A DNA stretch of 64,000 nucleotides, taken from the NCBI GenBank assembly GCA_019637615.1, contig JAHBVJ010000005.1:62001-126000 (forward strand), read 5' to 3'. The position numbers were made by a program, and so were the translations under genes. Positions 33,420 through 42,680 of this stretch are shown here, piece after piece. Source of the DNA: Anaerolineae bacterium (GTDB lineage Bacteria; Chloroflexota; Anaerolineae; Aggregatilineales; UBA2796). Below the pieces are notes generated by a model, which saw only the letters and a list, made by a program, of their open reading frames with translations, searched no databases and was not told the origin of the DNA. Position 1 is the stretch's first letter, and each line of letters opens with the position of its first letter.

Positions 33420-35348
33420 ATGACTAGTTCAACAAGCGGATCTGCCCGCGATGTGCTTTCGACAGATGATTACAACATCGAGGAACTGCTCGCCAACCGG
33501 ACGCTGATCGTCGATGAGCGACGGCGGCGACCCAAGTACTTCGATGGGCGGTTCCTGACTGCGCGTGACCTGACCCGCGAACAGGATTATTTTTTGACGC
33601 GGCAGGCCGACATCGGGCGGGCAGGCGGCGCTGGCGTCGTGCGCGGGCTGCTGGTCGATTATGGGACAACCTCATCGGCACTGACCATTGAAGCGGGGCA
33701 CGGCATCACGTTATCCGGCGAGCTAGTTATCCTGCCGGAAACGCTGACGGTGCAGTTGACCGATATTCCAGAGATCGAACGGTTGAATACCGCCTTCGGC
33801 CTCTCCCGCGTGCCCAATTCGTCCGCCCGCAACCGATCCGGCATCTTCATCGTGGCGCTGCGTCCGGTGGAATTCACCGCGAACCCGATTGCGTCGTACC
33901 CGACCTCGATCACGGGAACGCGCAGCATTGAAGATGGCGACGTGGTTGAAGGCACGGCGGTCACGCTGATCCCGTACCCTGATGACGGCGCGCGTGCTGA
34001 ACTGGATACGCGTCGGTCACAGATCGCGCGGGAGATTTTCGTGCTCGGCGCACCGCGCGGGATTCCGGTCGGCGCGCTGCCACTGGCGTTGATCGGCGTT
34101 GATCGCAACGTGATCCGTTGGATCGATCCGTTTCTTGTGCGGCGCGAAGTGGGGGCGGAACATGGCGATGTGCTTGGCTTGGGGTTTGCGCCACGTGCCT
34201 TACGGGAAGCGCACTTAATCCAGTATGACGACCATCTTGATGAGATCATCGCCGCGCGGCAGGATGCAGGCGTAAGTCTGCGTTTTGCCGCCACAGAATA
34301 TTTTAGCGCGCTGCCACCCGCCGGACGGATGCCCGCCGCCGCGATTGATCCGAAGGATTTCACGCAAGTCTATTTTCCTGCGGAGATGGATGTTGATCTG
34401 TCTTTCGTGCCGGATGATGAGATCATCCCGCTGCTGGATGAAAGTCTGCTGCTGCCGCCGATTGACCTGACACTGAGTGGCGACGAACTAGAATCCAGCG
34501 CGATCCTCGTGCTGATCCCCGTATCACGCGCCAAGATCAGCACGTTGAAGGCAACCCTCGCCACTTTGCGCCGCGACTTGAAGCCTGCTGCGTTCGGTCT
34601 GATCGCTAAACGCCGTCCGCTGGAACTGCTACAAGGGCTGCGTTTGGCACGAGGAATCGCTGCCCCGACGGTGACGGCATTGAACACAGCTTCGGCGGAG
34701 GACATCCCGTGGCAGCAGGAATTGAGCCGCGTGGATACGCTGTGGTATATCCGCCGCCGCAATCTCGCTTATTCCGCAGCGGTGACAGGCGTGCCAACGC
34801 CGCTCGTACATCCCGTTGATCCAACGCCAAACCCTGAACCCGACCCAAACCCCAACCCAGAGCCTGATCCGAATCCCGAACCTGATCCTCTCGATGACGA
34901 GCGCGTGAAGGACTTGATCGTCAGGTACGGGTTGGAAGACCTGTATAAGCAAGTGCTGGAATGCCTTGACCGCGAACGAATGCTTGAGGTGAACACGACA
35001 CTGCTGCGCATTGTGGTGAAGCGCAGCGTGATCGGACGTACCCACATGTTCGCACAAAATTTGCTGCTGCTTCTGGTAGGGCAGTGTAAGGAAGTAGGCT
35101 CGGATTTCGATCTCGCGCCTATCCTCAAGCGGTATCGATCCAGCAAGCTCGGTACTGGCGTGAATGCATTGAAGATCGACGAGGAACAAGCGCCGATATT
35201 CGCGGAGTCGCCTTTCTTGCTGACATTTGATGTTGTCGCGCAGAAAATGTCCGACCTTGAACGCGGCGATCTGAACGCCAAATTGCGCGAACTATCGGGT
35301 GCAGACCTAGAAGCGTTTATCAAAGAGATCACCGGGGGCGAGGTATGA
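33420..35348 (+). CDS. CIS-associated protein with shared N-terminal module (copy 2)
   Basis: 642 residues. Residues about 37-115 repeat the module: KYFDGRFLTARDLTREQDYF, GGAGVVRGLLVDYG, LTIEAGHGITLSGELVIL. Then come a beta-rich region (AVTLIPYPDDGARAEL), a Pro/Asn/Glu/Asp hinge near residues 467-492 (repeats of NPEPDP), and a helical C-terminal domain (VKDLIVRYGLEDLYKQVLEC, LRELSGADLEAFIKEITG). The hinge suggests an elongated fibre-like or cage-like part. The stop overlaps the next start (ATGA). Confidence 0.7.
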   Translation: MTSSTSGSARDVLSTDDYNIEELLANRTLIVDERRRRPKYFDGRFLTARDLTREQDYFLTRQADIGRAGGAGVVRGLLVDYGTTSSALTIEAGHGITLSGELVILPETLTVQLTDIPEIERLNTAFGLSRVPNSSARNRSGIFIVALRPVEFTANPIASYPTSITGTRSIEDGDVVEGTAVTLIPYPDDGARAELDTRRSQIAREIFVLGAPRGIPVGALPLALIGVDRNVIRWIDPFLVRREVGAEHGDVLGLGFAPRALREAHLIQYDDHLDEIIAARQDAGVSLRFAATEYFSALPPAGRMPAAAIDPKDFTQVYFPAEMDVDLSFVPDDEIIPLLDESLLLPPIDLTLSGDELESSAILVLIPVSRAKISTLKATLATLRRDLKPAAFGLIAKRRPLELLQGLRLARGIAAPTVTALNTASAEDIPWQQELSRVDTLWYIRRRNLAYSAAVTGVPTPLVHPVDPTPNPEPDPNPNPEPDPNPEPDPLDDERVKDLIVRYGLEDLYKQVLECLDRERMLEVNTTLLRIVVKRSVIGRTHMFAQNLLLLLVGQCKEVGSDFDLAPILKRYRSSKLGTGVNALKIDEEQAPIFAESPFLLTFDVVAQKMSDLERGDLNAKLRELSGADLEAFIKEITGGEV

Positions 35349-38300
35349 ACGTAAAGCCACTGACCGGAATGCTGAACGGTGAACAGATCGTCGGCATCCT
35401 CCCGCCGCTGTCACCGATTGCACAGACGGTGTGGACGCGGCGACTGAACCTGTATACGGGACGGGCGCTGACGGCGGAAGCGCTCGAAACCGAACAGGGC
35501 GAACGCGCCGGAAGACTCTCGACCCGATCTCAGATGGTGTCGGCGGGAGTCATCAGCGGGCTGGAGATCGCGCTGGATGTCGAACCCGCGCGACCGGGGC
35601 ACGAAGAAGTCCATCTGCTGCATGTGGCGGCGGGTTATGGATTGACGGCGAACGGCGAGGATGTGATCATCGCGACAGATTTGCCGATCAAGCTACTAGC
35701 GCTGTCGGTCTACGCGCCCACCTCGATCTTGCGCCCGGACGAGCCACCAGAGGAGCACGACGTTGGCGCGCTAGAGTCGCGGTCGATGGGACCGACGCTG
35801 GGAACACTGATCAATCCGCCATCGGGTGCGCCCGCCCCCGTGCCGAAAGTAGGCATCATCGTGCTGCAACCCGTGGTCGCGGAATTGGCGGGCGCATTCG
35901 ACCCCGATGATCCATGCGAAGAAGATCCCCAGAATTACGCCTTTGAAGATTGGCAGTTCGCGGATGGATGCCGCCTTGTATATTATGCGTGGCCTGAAGA
36001 TTGGCTTGCGCTGCCTGCCCGTCCCGTCGCCCCGCAAGACAAGATGTGGCGTAATTTGCTGGCCTACACGATTTTTGAGCGGGAACGCCTGAATGAACCG
36101 GGCGAGATCATGCCGTGGGAAGAACTCGGCATCCCAATCGGGCTGGTGGCGTTCGATGACGATTGGAAGCCGCTGTTCGTGGATCGCCATGCTGTCGTGC
36201 GCGCGGGCGGGAAGCCGATCCGCCGCAGCACACTGCTGCCCGACATCGGCAACGCGTTCCTCGCACAGGCGCAGATGGAGCAACTTGCCGAGCACCTCAC
36301 CGACCCCGATCTGGCAAGCGTCCCGATTGAAAAGGCATCCGACGAACTGTTTCGCTATTTGCCGCCTGCTGGCCTGATCCCGCGCGATGCTATCGATCTG
36401 GCGGGCGCGAAGGTGGAGAGTAAGTTCTTCCCGCCCAACTTCGGTGTAGACGCGGTACCTGTGCCGTTGGAGCAGCTTGACGTGGCGCTGGAGATGAGCG
36501 CGGCGCTGGTGCCGTTCGACACGACCGCCGAAGATTACGTGCGCATCCTCGTGCCCGTGCCAATGCAGTGGTACGAGCCACGTTTGCTGCTGACGGAAGT
36601 CATCGATCCGCGCTTCGACCTGCTGATCGCCTGTTTCCGCGCGCGCCGACAACGGCTGATCAAGCGTCGCATTGAACTGCATGACAAAGCGAATACGCTA
36701 GTGAATGCGCTCAACGGGAGTGTGCTCACCTTTGCTGATGATCTTGGCGAAGAAGAAAAGGCCGAGTCTACAGCGGCTGATCTGCCGATTCCGGCGGGCG
36801 ATGAATATACGCAGTACGTGATTGACGATGTGCTGCGCGACCCTGAAAAAGAGTATGGGACGCAGCTCCCCGCTGGCAGCACGACGCGCATTATTCCCGC
36901 CGTGAACGCACTATATGACGCGATCAAGGCGCTCGTCCCCGCCAGCGAACATACCATCTTCATCAAGCTGACTCTAGAGAAGATGCTGACGACCATGACG
37001 GAACGCGCTGACCGCGCCGATGACGTGATCGATTTTGGCTTTTTGCGTGCCCGCGCCGATATTTACCGTCTGCGACAGATCATACTCGGCACGGAAAAAT
37101 CGACGCAGTTGGCGGTTTCGCCCGCGCTGGCGGAGATCATCAAGAGCGAGAACAGCGCCATCGCCACCAAGGAAGATTTGCGCGATTTCCTCACCACGAT
37201 CAAAGGGCCGCGACAGACCTTGGTTGCGCCTTCGATGCGGCTGCTGTCGCCCGATCTAGTTGAAAACGCGGCGGGCGAGATCGGTGTAGCAGGTGCAGCG
37301 GGGCTAGAAGCAGCCGCCGTGCCGAAGTTCAACGAAGTGTCGGAGCTGGCGGGGATCACGGTAGCAGCCCCCTTCGCCGCCAGCTTGATTTCGCCTGTCT
37401 CCCCGATCATCAGCGTAATTCCCAAGGTGGATTTGCCGCAAAAGTCCGTCGTCGCGTCGATCACCGAAGCGTTCCAGCCGATCAGCCCGTTCAGCCGCCC
37501 GCCGACCAAAGATCATGTGATCGGCAAAGAGCCAGTCGTCGGGTTGCCGGATTTGCGCTCGACCACGGTCGCTACACGGCTAGACACAGCGCCGTATCAG
37601 GAAGCGCGCACAACCTCGATGGCGAACAGCGCCGAAATTCTGGCGGGCTTGAGCGAAGAGCCGATTGCGGGCATGTTCGCCGATCTCATCGTGCCATTCA
37701 TTTCAAGCTACGAGGTGCAAACGGGCAAGATCGTCCGTAACAAAGCCACCACGATCAAGAGCTTGAAAGAACAGGGCTTTGATCCGATCTACAAAACGCC
37801 TGCCTTCCGCGAAGACGAAGTTGGTCACTTCACGACGGGTGTCGATCTCGTGGATCAGACCATCGCTACGCTGCGGTTGGCAGAGGGCCGCGTTGCCAAT
37901 TACCGTCAAGCGATTGATCTCGTCAAAAAGACCATTGATGATGTGCGCGGGAATGTGGGTGAGATCGACCGCCGCCTGAAAGTGATCGATGACGAGCTTG
38001 CCGAGGCGCGCCACGATGTGACAGTATCGCGGGCGTTGAAAGATGAAGAACAGAGCCGTTTGAACGCCATCAACGCACGGCGCGAGAAGATCGTCGCAGA
38101 GCAAGTGCCGTACTTGGCGTATCAACGGACGCGCATGATCGACTCGCTGTTGGAAACGCCGATGCGCAACGTCGATCCGGGGCCGACACGTTCTACCGTG
38201 CCTGCGTGCCTTGCCGAAGATACGGTTGTGCCGTCGGAACTGCGGGCGATGGTCGATCTATTCCGCGACGTGCCCGTGCGCTGGTTGGTGCAGATGCCGC

Positions 38301-39223
38301 GCTTGCTGGACAAGCTGGATCGTGCCGACGCGCAGTTGGAAACGATCCGCACCGCCAAAGTCCGCGCGGCGGTGGCGACGCGCAGCACAGACGCACTCGT
38401 TGCCAAAGTGTCCGCTAACAGCCTGCTCGGTCAAGCGATCAGCACGACGTTTATGGCGCAGCAGCGGGTTGTGAGCAACTTCAAGGCGAACGTCGCGCAG
38501 ATCGATGTCAGTTACCTCGCCACACAAACGTGGAAGCAGACGCGAGATTTCATGTCCGACGCAGTAACGCTCGGTGACCTGATCGAGGCGGGACACGGAC
38601 GCACGGACATCGCCCAGAGTGCCAGCGGCGAACTGAACGACATGGCAGAAGTCGCCGCGTGTCTGTATCACGCGTTCGGTGAAGTTCAGCCGATATTGCG
38701 CCTGCAATGGGCGGAAATCTTGAGCCAATATGACGAGAGCATTAGCCTGCGTACGCTGACCAGTCTTCCGGAGTGGGGCGACATCCCTGTGCTCGACCGG
38801 CGTGGGATGCAAGAGAAGGTGGACTGGCTGTTCAACGTGGTCGATGTCAGCGTGCCGCAAGCCGTGAGCATGGTCAATGACGTGATCCGTGTATGCATCC
38901 TGTTAGCCAGCCATGCGCCCGTCAATCAACTGATTCGCGGACGGCTGACGCGCAAAACCAAGATTCAACCCGGCGTCTTGTTCCCGATCCTAGCCGATCT
39001 GAGCAAGGTGCAGATCGGGATGAACGTGCTGATGTACGACAAAGTGGACAAAAGCAAGATTGTAGCGCGCGCGGTGGTTGATGATCTGGCGGGAGGCAGC
39101 GTCGCTGCGCGGGTCGTCCAGAGCATCGCGGCGGATATGGAGCTAGATCAAGATTCGATGGTCGATTTCGCCGCCGCCGACTCAAGGATGGTCGTCGCCA
39201 AGACCCTGAAATTCGCGAAGTGA
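35345..39223 (+). CDS. Large CIS-associated protein with shared N-terminal module (copy 3)
   Basis: 1292 residues. The module appears near residues 28-125: RRLNLYTGRALTAEALETEQ, VSAGVISGLEIALDV, LHVAAGYGLTANGEDVII. A central helical domain follows (ERADRADDVIDFGFLRARAD), then a probable coiled coil at about 850-915 (KKTIDDVRGNVGEIDRRLKV, DELAEARHDVTVSRALKDE) and a helical C-terminus. It is the largest structural protein of the cluster. It could be a baseplate-surrounding protein, a fibre or a scaffold; a tape measure is less likely given its beta-rich N-terminal module. Confidence 0.68.
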   Translation: MNVKPLTGMLNGEQIVGILPPLSPIAQTVWTRRLNLYTGRALTAEALETEQGERAGRLSTRSQMVSAGVISGLEIALDVEPARPGHEEVHLLHVAAGYGLTANGEDVIIATDLPIKLLALSVYAPTSILRPDEPPEEHDVGALESRSMGPTLGTLINPPSGAPAPVPKVGIIVLQPVVAELAGAFDPDDPCEEDPQNYAFEDWQFADGCRLVYYAWPEDWLALPARPVAPQDKMWRNLLAYTIFERERLNEPGEIMPWEELGIPIGLVAFDDDWKPLFVDRHAVVRAGGKPIRRSTLLPDIGNAFLAQAQMEQLAEHLTDPDLASVPIEKASDELFRYLPPAGLIPRDAIDLAGAKVESKFFPPNFGVDAVPVPLEQLDVALEMSAALVPFDTTAEDYVRILVPVPMQWYEPRLLLTEVIDPRFDLLIACFRARRQRLIKRRIELHDKANTLVNALNGSVLTFADDLGEEEKAESTAADLPIPAGDEYTQYVIDDVLRDPEKEYGTQLPAGSTTRIIPAVNALYDAIKALVPASEHTIFIKLTLEKMLTTMTERADRADDVIDFGFLRARADIYRLRQIILGTEKSTQLAVSPALAEIIKSENSAIATKEDLRDFLTTIKGPRQTLVAPSMRLLSPDLVENAAGEIGVAGAAGLEAAAVPKFNEVSELAGITVAAPFAASLISPVSPIISVIPKVDLPQKSVVASITEAFQPISPFSRPPTKDHVIGKEPVVGLPDLRSTTVATRLDTAPYQEARTTSMANSAEILAGLSEEPIAGMFADLIVPFISSYEVQTGKIVRNKATTIKSLKEQGFDPIYKTPAFREDEVGHFTTGVDLVDQTIATLRLAEGRVANYRQAIDLVKKTIDDVRGNVGEIDRRLKVIDDELAEARHDVTVSRALKDEEQSRLNAINARREKIVAEQVPYLAYQRTRMIDSLLETPMRNVDPGPTRSTVPACLAEDTVVPSELRAMVDLFRDVPVRWLVQMPRLLDKLDRADAQLETIRTAKVRAAVATRSTDALVAKVSANSLLGQAISTTFMAQQRVVSNFKANVAQIDVSYLATQTWKQTRDFMSDAVTLGDLIEAGHGRTDIAQSASGELNDMAEVAACLYHAFGEVQPILRLQWAEILSQYDESISLRTLTSLPEWGDIPVLDRRGMQEKVDWLFNVVDVSVPQAVSMVNDVIRVCILLASHAPVNQLIRGRLTRKTKIQPGVLFPILADLSKVQIGMNVLMYDKVDKSKIVARAVVDDLAGGSVAARVVQSIAADMELDQDSMVDFAAADSRMVVAKTLKFAK

Positions 39224-39227
39224 GATA

Positions 39228-40718
39228 GTGAACGTTCCTGAGCGAGTCGTCCACACTGTGCGGCTTTCCGCGCCCCGCGAGGAGTTGATCTGGCGCGGGG
39301 CGATTCTGTTGGAAGATGCGTTTCGTACGGCGTCGCTGCCACAAACGGGGCGCGGACGCTTGGTCATCGTCCGCAAACTGGCACTCGGCAAGATAAATCC
39401 GGCGCATAGCCCCGCTACCATCGCGCTGCTCATCGAACGGCAGATGCAGTATCTCGGATCGCTGGCGGTGTATGCGGCTGATCCGGCCTCGGTGAATGCG
39501 CCCGCTGTGTACTTCCATGATGAAACCGAACCCTATAGTTTGCTGGCGGCGCGCCTTGCACGCGGCGAAGCAACCGATGCATGGTTCTGGACGCGGGCGA
39601 TCCCCGATTGGCACGCCTCGATGCCTGATCCGTTGCGAACGCTGTTGTATACGCTCGTGGAGCGGCAGGGAACGGCGGCGATGGTGAGTTTCGTGGCGGG
39701 GCTGCATGAGCGTGGTGTGCTGGATAAGCTGTTGATCACCCTACAAGCCGATGATGGGGCGCGATTACAACGGTGGTTCAGAGGTGGAACCAGTATCCAG
39801 AGGCCAGCGGCAGCGATGCATGTGCCGGAATTAGCGCCCGCTATCGTACGCTGGATCGCTACGTGGGGTGCGGAAGATGCTCGTTCGGTGTGGTTGGCGG
39901 CGGTGATATTGGCGGCAGAAAATCCAGCGCGGCTGGCGATGCCGACATTGTTGGCACAAGTACAGCTAGTGGCGCAGCGGTCAGTGTTTTATCCAAACAC
40001 CCTATCGATTGTTAACGATCAAGCACCTGCATCAGACCAACTGACTCTGCAGTCGGAAACTTCTGCCGTGATGTCTGACTCGCGCGTTGAGGTCGCCCGT
40101 GAACACACTGTCACTACAGCGGAGCCGATGGTACAGGTCGATACGCCACCCCTGACGGCCTATGGAGGGCTGTACTTTCTGCTGCCCGTCATGACGCGCT
40201 TGGGCATGGACGCATGGTTAGCCAAAACGCCATCTTTGTTGGAGGCCGCGTTTCCTGCGCGTGTGCTGCATTTTGTCGCTACTTGCTTCGGCGCGGGAAT
40301 AGACGATCCAGCACTGGCGGCACTGATGATTCCAGAGGAAGCATCGGTCGATGCGCCATTCTTGGATGAGGAATTGACGGCTTTATGCGGTTACACGCCC
40401 GCCCAGATTTTGCGCCTGTTGATCAGACTCATGCCGCATCGACAGCATCAAGGCGATCCGGCGGAACTGGCACTTGGCGCGTGGCTGATTGCGCTGCGTC
40501 GCTGGGTGCGACGCTACACGCGCATGAGTCTGCGTGATGTGATCAAGCGACACGGCTATATCCGCGCCACACGGACGCACATCGACATTTTCTTCGAGCA
40601 TCGTCGGGCTGATCTGCGCATACGTATGGTCGGCCTTGATCTCGATCCGGGTTGGGTGGCGTGGTTCGGGCGCGTGGTAGCCTTCCATTACGTGGATGAG
40701 GGTACATTCTATGGCTGA
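39228..40718 (+). CDS. Probable CIS tape-measure-related protein
   Basis: 496 residues from GTG at 39228. Near residue 305 the phrase AYGGLYFLLPVMTRLGM matches the hydrophobic AGLxLLxPxLxRL pattern I associate with CIS tape-measure proteins (Afp14/Pvc14-like); the N-terminal region (RLVIVRKLALGKINP) also recalls the LELDLG region of that family. The gene sits directly before the ATPase, as afp14 precedes afp15. The protein is otherwise helical (MSLRDVIKRHGYIRATRTHI at the end). The assignment rests on motif and position, not on a search. Confidence 0.5.
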   Translation: MNVPERVVHTVRLSAPREELIWRGAILLEDAFRTASLPQTGRGRLVIVRKLALGKINPAHSPATIALLIERQMQYLGSLAVYAADPASVNAPAVYFHDETEPYSLLAARLARGEATDAWFWTRAIPDWHASMPDPLRTLLYTLVERQGTAAMVSFVAGLHERGVLDKLLITLQADDGARLQRWFRGGTSIQRPAAAMHVPELAPAIVRWIATWGAEDARSVWLAAVILAAENPARLAMPTLLAQVQLVAQRSVFYPNTLSIVNDQAPASDQLTLQSETSAVMSDSRVEVAREHTVTTAEPMVQVDTPPLTAYGGLYFLLPVMTRLGMDAWLAKTPSLLEAAFPARVLHFVATCFGAGIDDPALAALMIPEEASVDAPFLDEELTALCGYTPAQILRLLIRLMPHRQHQGDPAELALGAWLIALRRWVRRYTRMSLRDVIKRHGYIRATRTHIDIFFEHRRADLRIRMVGLDLDPGWVAWFGRVVAFHYVDEGTFYG

Positions 40719-42660
40719 CCCTACCGTGAATGGCGCGATTGGACTGCGGGAATATGCGTTGGCGGCGGTGGCGGCGCAGATCGTTGATCGTGCCAGCGCC
40801 AAACCGACTACCTCAGCAGAAGTGCGCTTCTTGCAAACTTACTACGAGCTGTGCGGCGGCGAAGGCTGGTACGAAAGATTTGTTAGCTACCTCAACGATC
40901 CATCGGAAGCGGATCGACCACTGTGCGGTTTGGCCTATGCTCTTGAATTAACACTGATCGAAATCGTAGCGGTAGCCTTGGCGCTGAATGTGGAAGACGA
41001 TCTGCTGGCGGGACGGGCGCTGACGTTCGTACAAGCGCCGATCGGTGGATCGCGACCTACGTTGGGATTGATCGCCTCGCTGCTGCCCGATGGTCAGTCG
41101 ATGCCGCCAACACGGATCGCGGGCGGCGCGGCGATTAGCAGCGGGCTGCTGCAACTGATCGGGGATCATCTGCCACTGGCGGAGCGTATGGTCGCTGTGC
41201 CGCTGCCGATATGCCTCGCATTGAATGGTCAAGATGGCGTGCTGTCCGCTACGCACATTGGCACAGCCGCCAATGTGCCGATTCCATCTTCGATCAAGGA
41301 CGAAGCGGCACGACGGGCGGAAGGTCTGTGCGGTACGCCACGGCAGATGATCACGCTGCGGGCAGGGACGACCGAGGAAGGATGCGCCGTCGCGGTAAAG
41401 ATCGCGGCGGCGATGCACCTCCGTCCATTATTCATCGAAACGGACAAAGTCACCGGATTAGCGCCGCTGCTGCTGCTGCGCGGACTGTTACCCGTATACT
41501 GCCTCGATCTTGCCCCCGGCGAGCAAAAACATATCGCTCCGATCCCGCATTATCAGGGCGCGGTGGTGTGCCTGTGCGGGCTGGATGGGTGGGCAGAGAT
41601 GACAGGATATGACGCGACGACATGGAATTTGCCTGTGCCATCGCCCGATGAACGCTATCAACTGTGGCGAGCGGCGCTTGATGATGACGCGCTGGCGTGG
41701 CAGATGGCACGTGACCACCGTCATCACAGTGAACGCATCGCACATCTCGCGCAGTTAGCTGGTCATCATGCATGGTCGCAAGCCCGCAGCCGCCCCAACT
41801 TGCAGGATATTCACACCGCGATGCGTACGGGCGACGGCATGGGGCTTGACGCACTGGCACAGCCGATCAAAGAGGCTATCCCTGATGCGGCGTTGGTGCT
41901 GCCGAGCAACCTGAAGGAGCAGCTCGACCTGCTGGTGCTGCGCTGCCTTGCACGCGACCGGCTTGTTGATGATCTTGGGATTTCGGCAAACGCACGCTAC
42001 AGCCCCGGTGTACGTGCGCTGCTGATCGGGCCATCTGGCACGGGCAAAACTTTAGCGGCGGGCTGGTTGGCGACCCGCTTAGGCTTGCCCTTATTCAAGG
42101 TCGATCTGGCCTCGATCACGAGTAAGTACATCGGGGAGACGGAGAAAAATCTGGCGCAGCTTCTTGCGCGGGCGGAGCGTGCCGAGGTCGTGCTGCTATT
42201 CGATGAGGCGGATTCGCTGTTCGGGAAACGCACTGATGTCAAAGATTCCAATGATCGGTTCGCCAATGCTCAGACCAATTATCTGTTGCAGCGCATCGAA
42301 ACTTTTGACGGGATCGTTTTGCTCACGAGCAACAACAAGGGGCGTTTTGACTCGGCCTTTTCTCGCCGCTTGGACATGATCATCGATTTCCCACTGCCCA
42401 ACGCGGACGAACGGCGGGCGCTGTGGGTCGCTCATCTAGGTTCGGGGCACTGCCTGTCGCCACGTGCTTTGAATCAACTGGCCTCAGTGGTTGACTTCGC
42501 GGGCGGACATATTCGGAATGCAGTGTTGACGGCGGCGGTGCTGTCACAAGCGAAAGGGCGACCTATTCACTTCCCCGACGTGCTGCGCGGGGTGGAAATT
42601 GAGTACGACAAACTCGGACGACAGTTGCCGACAGAGCTAGACGTTGATCTAGGGGACTGA
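40711..42660 (+). CDS. CIS AAA+ ATPase (Afp15/Pvc15-like)
   Basis: 649 residues from ATG 40711 (gaggg nine bases before), overlapping the preceding stop by 8 bp. The C-terminal AAA module has Walker A LLIGPSGTGKTLAAG (about residue 440), substrate-loop ITSKYIGETEKNL, Walker B VVLLFDEADSLFGKRTDVKD (about 493), sensor-1 GIVLLTSNNKG and arginine-finger region SAFSRRLDMII. The N-terminal 400 residues contain a second, degenerate AAA-like part. Afp15-type ATPases are needed for particle assembly or chaperoning of the cargo or tape measure; they differ from T6SS ClpV. Confidence 0.93.
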   Translation: MADPTVNGAIGLREYALAAVAAQIVDRASAKPTTSAEVRFLQTYYELCGGEGWYERFVSYLNDPSEADRPLCGLAYALELTLIEIVAVALALNVEDDLLAGRALTFVQAPIGGSRPTLGLIASLLPDGQSMPPTRIAGGAAISSGLLQLIGDHLPLAERMVAVPLPICLALNGQDGVLSATHIGTAANVPIPSSIKDEAARRAEGLCGTPRQMITLRAGTTEEGCAVAVKIAAAMHLRPLFIETDKVTGLAPLLLLRGLLPVYCLDLAPGEQKHIAPIPHYQGAVVCLCGLDGWAEMTGYDATTWNLPVPSPDERYQLWRAALDDDALAWQMARDHRHHSERIAHLAQLAGHHAWSQARSRPNLQDIHTAMRTGDGMGLDALAQPIKEAIPDAALVLPSNLKEQLDLLVLRCLARDRLVDDLGISANARYSPGVRALLIGPSGTGKTLAAGWLATRLGLPLFKVDLASITSKYIGETEKNLAQLLARAERAEVVLLFDEADSLFGKRTDVKDSNDRFANAQTNYLLQRIETFDGIVLLTSNNKGRFDSAFSRRLDMIIDFPLPNADERRALWVAHLGSGHCLSPRALNQLASVVDFAGGHIRNAVLTAAVLSQAKGRPIHFPDVLRGVEIEYDKLGRQLPTELDVDLGD

Positions 42661-42680
42661 TTCGCAAGGGAACGGGGGCT

